A DNA stretch of 64,000 nt from Anaerolineae bacterium (GTDB lineage Bacteria > Chloroflexota > Anaerolineae > Anaerolineales > Villigracilaceae). Position 1 is the stretch's first letter. Every line of letters begins with the position of its first letter. Positions 34,060-43,872 of this stretch are shown here, in pieces. The position numbers were made by a program, and so were the translations under genes. Under the pieces are notes generated by a model. It was not told the DNA's origin. It saw only the letters and a program-made list of their open reading frames with translations, and did not search any database. The DNA lies in NCBI GenBank assembly GCA_017303655.1, contig JAFLCE010000004.1:56207-120206 (forward strand), given 5' to 3'.

Positions 34060-37000
34060 CTATCCTTCAGGAACGGGAACCAATGGGAATGAGATCGTGA
34101 ATGTGCTTCCATACCCCATTTCACTTTGCAGGGAGATCATCCCGCCCATTAATTCAACCAACTGCTTTACGATGGCAAGCCCCAACCCAGACCCGCGGTT
34201 CTCGCGTGTGATCGAGTTGCTCAATTGCTGGAAGGGTTCGAAAATATTTTTCCGTTCCTCTTCTGGGATGCCCACACCCGTATCACTTACTACTAAAGAC
34301 CAATGATTAATATCTGGCTTGGTAAAGCGGAGATGCACTCCACCTTTGGCGGTGAACTTGATCGCGTTGCCAGCCAGGTTCACGATGATCTGCTGCAAGC
34401 GATTCTCATCCGCGTATAACTCCAGCGGGAAATCCGGAGCGATCTCGGCGTGAAACTCCAAACCTTTTTTGGCAGCCAGCACAGACATGGTGGTAGCTAC
34501 CCGTTCCATCAAGGCAGAAGGTTTGAAATTAAAATTATGCAGGCTGATCGATTTCGATTCGATCCGTGCCTGATCCAACAAGTCATTGACGGTGTGGGTC
34601 AGGTAATTTGTGCTTTCAACAATATTCGAAACAGCCTGTTGTTGATTTTCATTAAGCGTTCCAAATGCTTCATGTTGCAGCAATTCAGCAAAGCCTAGAA
34701 TTCCTCCAAGCGGTGTGCGTAACTCATGGCTAACCCGTGAAACCAACTGGCTCTTAAAACGACTGGCTTCCAACGCCTGGTCACGTGCGAGAAGCAGCGA
34801 TTCCTGCGCCTGCCTTAATTGGGTAATGTTTCTTGCCAACGCCTGAAAGCCGACGATCTTGTCACCGTCCATGATGAGCTGAACATTCTGCCCAACCCAG
34901 ATAATCTCCCCTTTCATGGTAATAGCAGGGAATTCATAGTACGTATTATTTTTTCTGCTGAGGAATTGATGATCATACGTGCGTTTCAGTCTACTGCGTG
35001 CTTCGGGTGTGGTCAGGTCTAGATAACTTTTGCCGAGTACTTCCTGCTCACTTTTGAAGCCCATCATATTAAGTGCAGCCGGGTTTGCATAAGTGAACAT
35101 GCCTTTCAGATCGGTTCGATAAATAATGTCACTGGCGTTTTCAACGATCTGCCGGAAGAGGATCTCACGTTCCTGCAAGAGTGCTTCAGCTCGTTTGCGT
35201 TCATCGATCTCACGCACAGCGGACTCATACAGATTAACGTTATCCAGAACCAGTGCCACCAGGCGGGCAAACAAAATACCAGTCTGGATCTGTTCGTCCG
35301 TGAATGTGTGCCCAGCACGATCCCGTCCCAAGGCAAGGACACCGATACAACGCGAGCCAGCCATAACGGGGATATCAGCAGTGGCATGGATCGGATTCGG
35401 GTCATAGACATCTCGCCGGAATTCCCATGTCGCATAATCTTCAAGCACCACAGGTTCGTGCCCATCAAAAGCCTGCCACGAAAGGATCGCCTGCCCACGT
35501 TTGACACGGTCTCCCTTCAAATTAGGCTGGTTGGCAGTAAATGCTTTTACGACCAAATCGCCATCTTCCTCCAGCATAAGTTCACTGAACGGGGCATCTA
35601 GTAAAGCCGAAGAACGATCTACAACAACCTGAAGCAAATCATCCAAATCGCGGCGGTCCAAAAGATCCAATGTAATCTGATGCAAGATCGACAAATATTC
35701 ATTTCGCCTTTGCAACTGATCCCGTAATAGCGTTTGTTCTGTGACATCCTGCTTGATCTCAATAAAACTGGTGATCTCACGATCCGCATTCAAAACCGGG
35801 GCAATGCTGGCAGACTCCCAGAAGACTGAACCGTCCTTGCGATAATTACGAAATTCGCCGCGCCAGATATTACCGGCATTGACGGTTACCCACCAATCCT
35901 CCTCGCGGAAACGATCTCGCTTTGCGAGAGGATTCATGAGACTCTCTGGTGTTTTTCCGATCGCCTCACTAGAAGAATAGCCCGTGATCGCAGAAAACGT
36001 TGGGTTTACATATTCAATGCGCCCATCACGATCCATAATGATGACCGTATTCGCACTTTGCTCCACCGCCTGCGACAATTTGCGCAACTGTTCTTCCGCG
36101 TCTCTTCGCGCAGTAATATCTTCTTTGATCGCCACATAATTTGTGACCTTGCCGGTATGGTCGATAACAGGAGCAATGGTCGCATTTTCCCAATACAACG
36201 ACCCATCCTTGCGCATATTATGGAAGGCTCCATGCCAAACATTTCCAGACGAGATCGTGTCCCACAATTTTTCATAAAATTCCTGGCGCTGCCTGCCAGA
36301 TTTCAAAATCCTGGGATTTTTACCCTTTATTTCCTCAAAGGAATAACCCGTCACTTGTTCAAAGGTCGGGTTCACATATTCGATATCACCGTTCGTATCG
36401 GTGATAATGATGGAATTTCCGCTTTGCTCTACAGCACGAGATAGCTTTCTAATTTGCTCTTCGGCTTTCTTGATCTGTGTAATATCCTGCAAGATGCCTT
36501 GCACGAACAGCGGCTTTCCGGCTGGGTCGCGCACTACGAGAGATTCATCACGTACCCAAACCACTCGTCCATCCACATCAAAAAGACGATATTCAGACAT
36601 GGAATGCCCGGCACCAAGGGTCTCATTAATGGTTGCAACGGCATACTCCCGATCTTCAGGGTGCAGAATGCTATGCCAATGCATGCTATCCTTTTCCCAA
36701 CTGGACATGGGATATCCAAGCATCTTCTCAACTTGCGGGCTGTAGTAATTATTATTTCCACCCATATCAGCATCATCGCGATACAAGACGGCAGGCAGTT
36801 GTTCAACCAGAGTACGGAACTTAGACTCCGCCTCCTGCAAATCATGCGTTCGCTCTTCTACACGCTGTTCCAACAAGTCGCGCTCTTGTTGTAATAAATT
36901 CGATACCTGCGATTCTTTTTGCCAGGCAGAATTTAAATTCTCCATCAACACGACCGTAGCATTTGCAATAGCAGAAGATGTGGCTAGGAAGACTAATAAA

Positions 37001-38670
37001 TTCGTTAATCCCATTGCAATGGACTGCGGTCTGACAGTTGCTGCAGTCATATTTAACGGAATGAAAAAATCTTCTCCAATGAACCAGGCAAAGAAAAGCA
37101 GAGTAACAAAACTAAATATAGAGGCAATCCGAATACCCCGCCGCCCGGTCAACAAGGTCGCGATGGTCACGAAGGCTGTAAAAAACAGAAAACTCTCAAC
37201 AGAAAAACCATAACTGGCTGTCTCATTCACAGCCATGAAATAGATCAGGAACAAAAAGAGATTTGCACGAGTTTCAAATTCGACCTTTCGCGCACTGCCA
37301 AGAAACCACAAAAAAGCCAGAATGACCCCAAAGAAAAAACTTGTCAAAGTGAAACGCGACTCTGGGCGCATCACTGGCAAGGTAAAGATATAAGCAACCG
37401 TTCCGATCAGGGCACCAATACGCAAGATAATGGTAAACGAACGCTCACGTGCCCGGAACCATACCGGGCTAATGGTAGGCGGTACGACCAGATCCGTTCT
37501 AATGGGAGTATAAAAATAAAGAAAAACCGCCTTGATCCACGAGTATGAATTCAGCCACTGCGGAATATTTACAGAGGCATCCACACTTTCTGAAACAGAA
37601 ACAGCTGCGGTCGGGCGTGATGCGGGCTTTTGTCTGATCGCGTGTGAAGCCAATTCACGCACGATCATCACTCTGCCTACATTTCGTCCCTGCGCATCCT
37701 GGATGTGAGAAACCGCCGCCTCATACTGACGTTTGGCCTGCTCGACCCCTATGGAAAATCCCTCCACCCAATCCTGATCCTCATTAAGGCGTTCAAGCAA
37801 AATCTGCCAAGGAGTGAAAATATCCGCAGCAGGAAGCCCAATTGCATGAGAAATTTGCACCCCGAAGATGCGCGCTGCAGACAAGTTCATGTCGGCGATC
37901 CTACCGCGTGAGTCAAAGACCACCATACCTTCTTGAAGTGAATCGATGACCAGATCACGCGCAACCGGCGTAACATCTACAAGATGAAACCCAAAGATCG
38001 CCCAAGCCAATGCGACGACTGTTACTGCGAAAGAGAAAGGAGTCAGATCCAGATATGGGATGGGGCTATTACCGGTAAGATACAGGATATTCCCCACCCA
38101 TGGTGTGACGACTGCGACTAACATCGCCACAACTTGTCCGCGATACAAGCCCTGTAAACGCAGCAAGGCACGCGCCAACAGCACTGTGCCGATCAGGAGC
38201 ATCAGATAGGAATAAGCCGTGTGTGCGTAAAACCAAAGTCCTTTTTGTGTGCTTAAAGCAGAAAACCCCTCAACTATGCTGATATCATATTTTGTCCAGA
38301 TCAACCCATGCCAACGAGTTGTCCAAGCCAGAATCACCGTTGTGATCGGAAATAAAGCTGTCCACACATAAAAACGCTTGGTAAGAACTTTTGAATAGCC
38401 CGCAAAATCGATCGCAAAAATCAGCCAAGCATACGGCGCAAAAGCGATGCCCAAATATTGGCTTACTCCCCAGATATACATCGTGCCGAGGTCTACACTG
38501 GATATCTCCATGATGTAGCCGACCATCCATTGCGCAATGGCAACTGCAAGGAGAGTCAACGCTGAGGCGCCGGTAGAAGAACGGTGCCTCCACGCATAAA
38601 ACGCCACAAAAATAGAAAGCATGGCAGCCGCGATCAACGGCAGAGAATAAGGCGTATACGAAAAATTCAT
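34060..38670 (-). CDS. Giant multi-PAS membrane histidine kinase, 1536 residues
   Basis: Multi-input sensor kinase. The N-terminus has about seven helices (residues 1-225) of the 7TM-type sensor seen in several kinases, then a PAS (about 235-340). A second group of about six helices follows (about 400-575) with a coiled segment (580-630). Three consecutive PAS/PAC domains (about 635-1010) follow, the later two with repeated YVNPTFEQVTGYS / YVNPTFSAITGYS. A GAF domain (about 1030-1175) and a further PAS (about 1190-1305) precede the HisKA domain with His1315 (RVSHELRTPLGGILGF), and the HATPase domain ends GSGLGLAIVKQLVELMGG. The duplication of the PAS units is recent-looking. The receiver-only gene downstream is a likely partner. 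Confidence 0.93.
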   Translation of the reverse strand: MNFSYTPYSLPLIAAAMLSIFVAFYAWRHRSSTGASALTLLAVAIAQWMVGYIMEISSVDLGTMYIWGVSQYLGIAFAPYAWLIFAIDFAGYSKVLTKRFYVWTALFPITTVILAWTTRWHGLIWTKYDISIVEGFSALSTQKGLWFYAHTAYSYLMLLIGTVLLARALLRLQGLYRGQVVAMLVAVVTPWVGNILYLTGNSPIPYLDLTPFSFAVTVVALAWAIFGFHLVDVTPVARDLVIDSLQEGMVVFDSRGRIADMNLSAARIFGVQISHAIGLPAADIFTPWQILLERLNEDQDWVEGFSIGVEQAKRQYEAAVSHIQDAQGRNVGRVMIVRELASHAIRQKPASRPTAAVSVSESVDASVNIPQWLNSYSWIKAVFLYFYTPIRTDLVVPPTISPVWFRARERSFTIILRIGALIGTVAYIFTLPVMRPESRFTLTSFFFGVILAFLWFLGSARKVEFETRANLFLFLIYFMAVNETASYGFSVESFLFFTAFVTIATLLTGRRGIRIASIFSFVTLLFFAWFIGEDFFIPLNMTAATVRPQSIAMGLTNLLVFLATSSAIANATVVLMENLNSAWQKESQVSNLLQQERDLLEQRVEERTHDLQEAESKFRTLVEQLPAVLYRDDADMGGNNNYYSPQVEKMLGYPMSSWEKDSMHWHSILHPEDREYAVATINETLGAGHSMSEYRLFDVDGRVVWVRDESLVVRDPAGKPLFVQGILQDITQIKKAEEQIRKLSRAVEQSGNSIIITDTNGDIEYVNPTFEQVTGYSFEEIKGKNPRILKSGRQRQEFYEKLWDTISSGNVWHGAFHNMRKDGSLYWENATIAPVIDHTGKVTNYVAIKEDITARRDAEEQLRKLSQAVEQSANTVIIMDRDGRIEYVNPTFSAITGYSSSEAIGKTPESLMNPLAKRDRFREEDWWVTVNAGNIWRGEFRNYRKDGSVFWESASIAPVLNADREITSFIEIKQDVTEQTLLRDQLQRRNEYLSILHQITLDLLDRRDLDDLLQVVVDRSSALLDAPFSELMLEEDGDLVVKAFTANQPNLKGDRVKRGQAILSWQAFDGHEPVVLEDYATWEFRRDVYDPNPIHATADIPVMAGSRCIGVLALGRDRAGHTFTDEQIQTGILFARLVALVLDNVNLYESAVREIDERKRAEALLQEREILFRQIVENASDIIYRTDLKGMFTYANPAALNMMGFKSEQEVLGKSYLDLTTPEARSRLKRTYDHQFLSRKNNTYYEFPAITMKGEIIWVGQNVQLIMDGDKIVGFQALARNITQLRQAQESLLLARDQALEASRFKSQLVSRVSHELRTPLGGILGFAELLQHEAFGTLNENQQQAVSNIVESTNYLTHTVNDLLDQARIESKSISLHNFNFKPSALMERVATTMSVLAAKKGLEFHAEIAPDFPLELYADENRLQQIIVNLAGNAIKFTAKGGVHLRFTKPDINHWSLVVSDTGVGIPEEERKNIFEPFQQLSNSITRENRGSGLGLAIVKQLVELMGGMISLQSEMGYGSTFTISFPLVPVPEG

Positions 38671-38776
38671 TGGGAGGTTTTCCTTTACAAAACCAGCCCA
38701 ATTATATTCACAATCCCCCTACTCTTTACATTACAAAGCTATTAGGTTTTATTCAGGGAGTATCTCATTTGAAGTT

Positions 38777-39640
38777 TTAGCGTAGCCAAAAGGTTAGAGT
38801 CAAAAAGTAGGTGGTTAACCCAAAGACCGCCAACGCCGTGGACGTGAGCAACCGCCAGTTGGGTGGATTACCTTCCCCTATGGACCGTAGTTGAAAAATT
38901 TGAAAGATGGCGAAAGGCAGCGTGAGAAAAGCCGGAGCAACCAGGTTGAAAGCAAAACCAAACAGCGGCACGAGGGCGAACATCAAATAGGCGAAGACGA
39001 CGAGACTATGATGGAATGGAACGGCTCGTTCCCAGGTGAGGCGACGGAGCAAGGTGCCACGTTCGTATTTTTGGTCTTCAGGGAAGGTAATGAAATTACC
39101 GATGAGAAAATAGGCGAGTGCAAGCACTGTGAGCGGTAGAAGCAAAAGAGTCAACAACCGGGACGTTTCCCCGGCTTGAAGGACAAATCCAATTGACGGA
39201 ATGATGTATGCAATATGCAGGGCAAGGATAAGCTCCCCGAAACCACGGTTGACGAGATGAAAGGGTGGAATGGAGTAAACAAGGACGAGGAGGATGGAGG
39301 AAAGAAGAAAGAGGAAAGAAGGAAGGGTAAGTGTGAAGTTTAAGTGGATGATGAAGGCGGTACCACCAATTGTTCCGATCATGCCAACCGCGATATAAAG
39401 CAAGTTATTGCGGATAGTCTCTTTTTGCTGGGGAGTTTCACCATCGATCAGCACCTCATTGTGCGGACGAAAAACTTCGCGTAAAAACGACATGCTGGTT
39501 TGTGCAAGCAGGGTCATCACCAAGCCTAGAATAAACGGCGTGACTAGTAAAGGCTTGCCTAAATAAGCCGAGATACTCGCGCCGAGGAGATACGTCAGCG
39601 CGGCGAGAAGTAGGCGGAGAGGATGGGTGAGTTTTAGCAA
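38777..39640 (-). CDS. UbiA/MenA-like prenyltransferase homologue
   Basis: Membrane protein of 287 residues with about nine helices. YSIPPFHLVNRGFGELILAL matches the MenA-type YSxPP-R-Y-G-GEL segment. The first Asp-rich motif (NDxxDxxxD) is not evident; instead FLREVFRPHNEVLIDGETPQ is found at the expected place. It may be a divergent or inactive member, or use a different allylic substrate. The 3' neighbour is a kinase gene on the same strand and the 5' neighbour an aminotransferase, 15 bases away, so co-transcription with the latter is likely. Menaquinone synthesis is not otherwise represented here. Confidence 0.72.
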   Translation of the reverse strand: MLKLTHPLRLLLAALTYLLGASISAYLGKPLLVTPFILGLVMTLLAQTSMSFLREVFRPHNEVLIDGETPQQKETIRNNLLYIAVGMIGTIGGTAFIIHLNFTLTLPSFLFLLSSILLVLVYSIPPFHLVNRGFGELILALHIAYIIPSIGFVLQAGETSRLLTLLLLPLTVLALAYFLIGNFITFPEDQKYERGTLLRRLTWERAVPFHHSLVVFAYLMFALVPLFGFAFNLVAPAFLTLPFAIFQIFQLRSIGEGNPPNWRLLTSTALAVFGLTTYFLTLTFWLR

Positions 39641-39655
39641 TTTAGGATTTCTGAT

Positions 39656-40771
39656 TTACGATTTTAGATTGACGAGATAGTCTTCCAACCGCTCTACGGC
39701 TTGCGGAAGATTTTTCCTTCCCAACCCCAAGCGGAAGTGATTGCTTGCGTCATCATACATGGAAGCAGGCAACAGGAGCACGCCTGCTTTTCTGACAAGG
39801 TCATCACAAAAGGCTTCAACGTTACCTTGCAAGAGTTTTGGGAAGCCCATCGAACCGGCTTTGGGACGAGACCACGTGAAGAGTGAAGAGTGACGCATGA
39901 AAAGTTCGTCGATAATAATCAGGTTATTTTTGATAATTTGCAAATTTCGCTCGGCAAGTTTCGTGCGGTTACGAATCGCAAGCTCGGCAAGGAATTCACT
40001 CGGCGCGGAATTACAGATGGTGGTGTAGTCTTTCAGCGAAGCGATCTTGTTGTAGAGGTCATGGTTTTTTGTGGCAAGCCAGCCAATACGCAGACCCGCC
40101 AAGCCGTAGGTCTTTGAGGTCACACCCAGCGAAACGGCATGCGGACCATAGTCCACGGCTGCAGGGAGACGGTCCGTAGGGTCATATTCAGATTCGCGAT
40201 AGACCTCATCAGAAAAAAGCAGGATATTCTTCTCCTGTGCCAGACGGTTAAGCGCGTCGAAGTCCGCGCGCGGCATGAGATACCCCGTGGGGTTATGCGG
40301 CAGGTTGACAATGATGGCTTTGGTATTCAATTGAATTAAAGATTTAAGTTCATCCAGATCCAACCCCCATCCATTACTTTCACGCGCCTGCCATGGACAT
40401 ATCTCACAACCAATCGATTTTGCCACTTCACTCAACGCCTGATAATGCGGCGTATGCACGATGACATGGTTATTCTTTTTCAATGCCGCCATCATAAAGA
40501 GATAGATCCCCTCATTCGCGCCAGTGAAAACCAAAATATCTTCAGGCTGGGTCGTGGAATACATACCCGCGATTTCTTTACGCAGGGTTGGAGAGCCCAA
40601 CGACTCCGTATACCCAAGCCAGACGTTCTGGAACTTATCTGCCGCACCATCTTCAAATGCAAGTAGGTCCGCAATGGAGATGGATTCACAATCGGAGGAA
40701 CAAAGTAAGTATTCAGTATTGAATTCGTATTTAGCAAAGAAACGTTCGAGTTTGAAGGGAGAGAGTTGCAT
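39656..40771 (-). CDS. PLP-dependent class I/II aminotransferase
   Basis: Fold-type I aminotransferase of 371 residues. The PLP lysine is in VTSKTYGLAGLRIGWL. Other marks are FTGANEGIYLFM, VNLPHNPTGYLM and LLFSDEVYRESEYD. It is short for the family and lacks an N-terminal extension. Homologues include aspartate- and histidinol-phosphate-type enzymes and uncharacterised 'capreomycidine synthase-like' ones, so the substrate is open. The gene is preceded by a DinB-type gene on the same strand. Confidence 0.9.
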   Translation of the reverse strand: MQLSPFKLERFFAKYEFNTEYLLCSSDCESISIADLLAFEDGAADKFQNVWLGYTESLGSPTLRKEIAGMYSTTQPEDILVFTGANEGIYLFMMAALKKNNHVIVHTPHYQALSEVAKSIGCEICPWQARESNGWGLDLDELKSLIQLNTKAIIVNLPHNPTGYLMPRADFDALNRLAQEKNILLFSDEVYRESEYDPTDRLPAAVDYGPHAVSLGVTSKTYGLAGLRIGWLATKNHDLYNKIASLKDYTTICNSAPSEFLAELAIRNRTKLAERNLQIIKNNLIIIDELFMRHSSLFTWSRPKAGSMGFPKLLQGNVEAFCDDLVRKAGVLLLPASMYDDASNHFRLGLGRKNLPQAVERLEDYLVNLKS

Positions 40772-40808
40772 AGGAAGTTCCAGTTTCCAGTAAATAGTGA
40801 GGAGTTAG

Positions 40809-41279
40809 CTACTTCAAAGCCCGTTTGACATCACGATAATGCAATTGATTGTGCAGGTACAACATCTTTATCATTTCGCGAATCACCGTCTCGCCGAGGA
40901 AGGGATGACGTCCCTTAATATCCAGTTCTTCATCCTTCAAGCCACTAACCCACTGCACCGACTCTGCGCGGATTTGTTTATACTGCTCCAACAATTCAGC
41001 AGGCGTCAGGTCTTTGGTCTTTTCTTGCTGGGCAGTGTTGTAACGGTCAATCGAGAAATCGTCTGCCGCGCCTTCGCCTGTGGTGCGGATACGCTCAAAG
41101 AGTCGCACCAATCCACGCTCTGAGGTAACGTAATGCGCAAGCACATTGCGAATCGTCCATGTTTCACCTTCGGTATAAACTTCACCCACCCATTGTTCAT
41201 CCGTCAGTTCAGCGAAAAATGCAAGCATACGCTCGCCCTCAGTTTTAAGTTTCTCAGCAAGTTCAGCAGTCTCAGTCAT
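40809..41279 (-). CDS. DinB-like / mycothiol maleylpyruvate isomerase-fold protein
   Basis: Four-helix protein of about 156 residues. The ATG at 41279 has GAGGAG upstream. The sequence MTETAELAEKLKTEGERMLAFFAELTDEQW, TIRNVLAHYVTSERGL and the late MLYLHNQLHYRDVKRAL fit the DinB/DUF664 superfamily with likely metal-binding His (LAHYV, LHNQLHY). Members are metal-dependent, thiol-linked enzymes of varied function, or stress-induced proteins. No partner gene is evident. I cannot name a reaction. Confidence 0.8.
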   Translation of the reverse strand: MTETAELAEKLKTEGERMLAFFAELTDEQWVGEVYTEGETWTIRNVLAHYVTSERGLVRLFERIRTTGEGAADDFSIDRYNTAQQEKTKDLTPAELLEQYKQIRAESVQWVSGLKDEELDIKGRHPFLGETVIREMIKMLYLHNQLHYRDVKRALK

Positions 41280-41300
41280 GATTTTCTCCTCAAAATGATT

Positions 41301-41370
41301 AACCGCTATGCTCGCGAAGAACGCCAAAAAAATCTACTTTATCTTAGCGACCTTAGCGCTCTTCGCGGTT
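41301..41370. repeat. Imperfect inverted intergenic repeat (TTAGCGCTCTTCGCGGTT type)
   Basis: AACCGC...CGCGAAGAACGC pairs with GCGCTCTTCGCG...GCGGTT (11 of 12 in the inner block). Sequences of the form CTTAGCG-x-CTTCGCGGTT recur in intergenic DNA of some bacteria. It fills the gap upstream of the DinB-like gene. Confidence 0.6.
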
Positions 41371-41376
41371 CAATAG

Positions 41377-43005
41377 TTACGGCTCGGGAAAACCTGCATA
41401 ATTGATCGAACGCTTGCCTGTGGTGGGATAAAAATAATCGCGAAATTCAGAGATACGTTCGATCAGACGCTCGCTGTCTTCAAAATCTGTCCGCACATAA
41501 AAATAATGTGTATCATACGGGCTATCCCCAAACACAGCCGCAAGCACATAGCCGTTATTTTCTGCATAGGTCTTCAACAAGATCGTCATGCTAAACCAAC
41601 GTTGCGCAAGGTTGGCTTCGGTCAACTTGGGCGGCACAAGCGGCGAATAATAATCATGGAACATGATGATCTCAGGTTTGTACTTGTCCAAGTACTCTAC
41701 AGTGATCTGACCGTTGTGCGCAATAAACTGATCATTCAAGCCCCAGGTATCGATCGCATCCCAACCTGAATAATACGGCAACAAGCCCGCCTCGGTCACT
41801 GCCATCACATAACCTTTGCCGCGATAATCCGCCAGCATCTGCGCCATCTCCAGGCGACCATCGCGCTCATAGGGTCGGTCACAAGATTGTTGATACAAAG
41901 CGAGGAAGCAATTCTGAAACCAAGAATAATAGACCAGACTCGCAAACAGCGCGACTCCCGCAACGAGATACACGCCTCTTTCTTTAACTGAAAATTGATT
42001 CAGCGCTTCGAATTTTAGATTCACCACCAACGGAATCCACGACATGAGCGCAATAGGCACAATCGCATATTGGAATCTCGCGCCATAATTCATCTCGTCT
42101 GAGACCAAACCAAATGCTAATGCAAACCCAAGAATGGGAATGAGATGGGCAATTGTCCGCTTGAGAGTGTCGTTGGAGCGAAAGCCGAGGATGAACGCAA
42201 AGATCATTGGCAAACACAAACGCAAAGCATTCAACATGGATGCATTCGCCGTACCCCAACTCCAGCCGCCTTCACCTTTCTTGTAAAACGGATTTGGTAA
42301 TGGGTAGCCAAAGTAATCCCAGCGCCAGAGGAAGTAAGCGCCACCAAGAGTCAGGAAGACAACGCCAAAAATAACAATGATCGAAACTGAGTTCTTGAGT
42401 CCACGCATAAGGATGATGGCAAGCAGCATCAACGAAGCGAGGATGACGCCTTCAGGACGGATGAGCCCGGTGACAAGTCCGCTGAGGGCGAAGGTGAGAG
42501 AAAGCCACCAGCGAGGATTCTCTTCCTTCATTAGGATCAAGCCCAGGCTCCAGGTTGAGGCGGCGGCGAGGGCAAAGAAAGGCGTCCCGAAATAAGCGGA
42601 TACGTAGGAGAGTCCCGTTCCAACGACAAGATAAAGTCCGCTTAAAAAAGAGAAGGGAATATTGCCGTTATGAATACGTCGATTCGTCCAGTAGATAATG
42701 AGGACGGTCAGCAAGTGCGATGCAAAACCAATGCCGCGCACCGACTGCCCCACTGTGAAACCAAGTTTGATAAGCGCGGCAGATGCCGCCATGAATAGAA
42801 AATCGGTTGCGCCGTCTACGGGGGCTTCGCCGATATTCCAAACGATGCCATGCCCGCCTGCCAAATGTTGGGCATAACGCATGACCATGGCTGCATCTTC
42901 AAAGGGTGGGATGGAAAAGTCTATGAAGTTGAAAGCATAATAGAGAGTTGAAAGGAGTAAGAGGAAAGAGATGAAAATATCAGGGAGGAGTTTTTTAGAG
43001 GTCAT
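41377..43005 (-). CDS. Multi-spanning glycosyltransferase family 39-like membrane protein
   Basis: Integral membrane protein of 542 residues with about ten helices (residues 10-385) and a C-terminal soluble domain of about 150 residues. The layout resembles polyprenyl-phosphate-linked mannosyl/arabinosyl transferases, with a charged first loop after helix 1 (FEDAAMVMRYAQHLAGGHGIVWN), the usual site of the catalytic Asp/Glu. Family transfers a sugar from a lipid carrier onto an envelope glycan or protein. Substrate unknown. Single gene, no glycan locus around it. Confidence 0.75.
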   Translation of the reverse strand: MTSKKLLPDIFISFLLLLSTLYYAFNFIDFSIPPFEDAAMVMRYAQHLAGGHGIVWNIGEAPVDGATDFLFMAASAALIKLGFTVGQSVRGIGFASHLLTVLIIYWTNRRIHNGNIPFSFLSGLYLVVGTGLSYVSAYFGTPFFALAAASTWSLGLILMKEENPRWWLSLTFALSGLVTGLIRPEGVILASLMLLAIILMRGLKNSVSIIVIFGVVFLTLGGAYFLWRWDYFGYPLPNPFYKKGEGGWSWGTANASMLNALRLCLPMIFAFILGFRSNDTLKRTIAHLIPILGFALAFGLVSDEMNYGARFQYAIVPIALMSWIPLVVNLKFEALNQFSVKERGVYLVAGVALFASLVYYSWFQNCFLALYQQSCDRPYERDGRLEMAQMLADYRGKGYVMAVTEAGLLPYYSGWDAIDTWGLNDQFIAHNGQITVEYLDKYKPEIIMFHDYYSPLVPPKLTEANLAQRWFSMTILLKTYAENNGYVLAAVFGDSPYDTHYFYVRTDFEDSERLIERISEFRDYFYPTTGKRSINYAGFPEP

Positions 43006-43040
43006 GAGTGTGAGAAATGAGACAAAAGAAATAAGGAATG

Positions 43041-43070
43041 AGTTACGAGTTATGAGCCTTACTCGTAACT
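43041..43070 (-). terminator. Hairpin downstream of the SDR gene
   Basis: AGTTACGAGT and ACTCGTAACT form a 10-bp stem around a 10-nt loop directly after the SDR stop. The T-run is short. It may also be a copy of the dispersed TTACGAGT-type repeats. Confidence 0.45.
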
Positions 43071-43793
43071 TTATATCAAAGAATAACCACCATCTACAAC
43101 AATGGTCTGCCCCGTAATATACTCGTTTTTGATGAGAAATTCGAGAGTGGAAGTGATCTCTTCAAGTTTGGCAGCACGTTTAAGCGGAAGTCTTTCGACA
43201 AGGCGCTGCCACTGTTCTTCTGTGACCACATCCGACGGCAGGACCAGCCCCGGTGCAATCGCGTTGACTCGAATGGTCGGGGCTAAAGCACGAGCCAGCA
43301 TTTTCGTCAGTGACTCCAAGCCAGCTTTGCTGACCGTGTAAGAGGGATAACGACTCCAAGCTTTTTGTGCGCCAATATCAGAGATATTGATGATCAGCCC
43401 GCCATCATGCATACGTTTGGCAGCTTGTTGAGCGATAAGAAAGGGTGCGCGCAAGTTCAGGTCGAGCGCCGAGTCCCAATCTTTTAATTCCAACTCGCGC
43501 GCTTTACCCACAGGCATGATCGCCGCCGAATTGACGACGACCTTCAACTTCGCATTGATCTCATCAACAAGCGAGAAGAGAAATTCAATTTTTTCGGGAG
43601 CAGTCAAATCTGCGCGGATGGTGAGACAATCCACGCCGAATGCGCGAATCTCGTTAGCTGTCTGCTCGGCTTCGTCCGCAGAGCCGTGATAATGCAACGC
43701 GATGGTATATCCCATACGGGCGAGTGACAAGGCAAAGGCTTTGCCAAGTCGGTGCGCGGAACCAGTCACAAGGGCAAGGATGGGTTTGGTCAT
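43071..43793 (-). CDS. Short-chain dehydrogenase/reductase
   Basis: NAD(P)H-dependent oxidoreductase of 240 residues, from the ATG at 43793 (MTKPILALVTGSAHRLGKAF); the frame runs on to 43880 without a plausible start. The glycine-rich motif TGSAHRLG, the NSAA motif (VVNSAAIMPVG), Ser (NISDIGAQ) and the catalytic pair Tyr-x-x-x-Lys (YTVSK) are present. The TGSAHRLG start resembles pteridine reductase-like members. Substrate unknown. Its promoter shares a symmetric -10 with the divergent gene. Confidence 0.9.
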   Translation of the reverse strand: MTKPILALVTGSAHRLGKAFALSLARMGYTIALHYHGSADEAEQTANEIRAFGVDCLTIRADLTAPEKIEFLFSLVDEINAKLKVVVNSAAIMPVGKARELELKDWDSALDLNLRAPFLIAQQAAKRMHDGGLIINISDIGAQKAWSRYPSYTVSKAGLESLTKMLARALAPTIRVNAIAPGLVLPSDVVTEEQWQRLVERLPLKRAAKLEEITSTLEFLIKNEYITGQTIVVDGGYSLI

Positions 43794-43808
43794 GAGAATT
43801 ATGCGGAG

Positions 43809-43816
43809 AGTATAAT
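43809..43816. promoter_or_regulatory. Overlapping divergent -10 elements (bidirectional promoter)
   Basis: TATAAT on + (43811-43816) overlaps TATACT on - (43809-43814). One near-palindromic sequence could fire both ways, toward the SDR gene (-) and the small membrane gene (+). Confidence 0.45.
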
Positions 43817-43872
43817 GGACATGTTGGATTTTAACCCATCGAAAAAACTTGACGTTAAAATGGGAGAAGAAG

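Noticed and set aside
38777-39640. Clear MenA function
   Set aside because: The Asp-rich metal motif of MenA/UbiA is not visible, so only a family-level call is justified.
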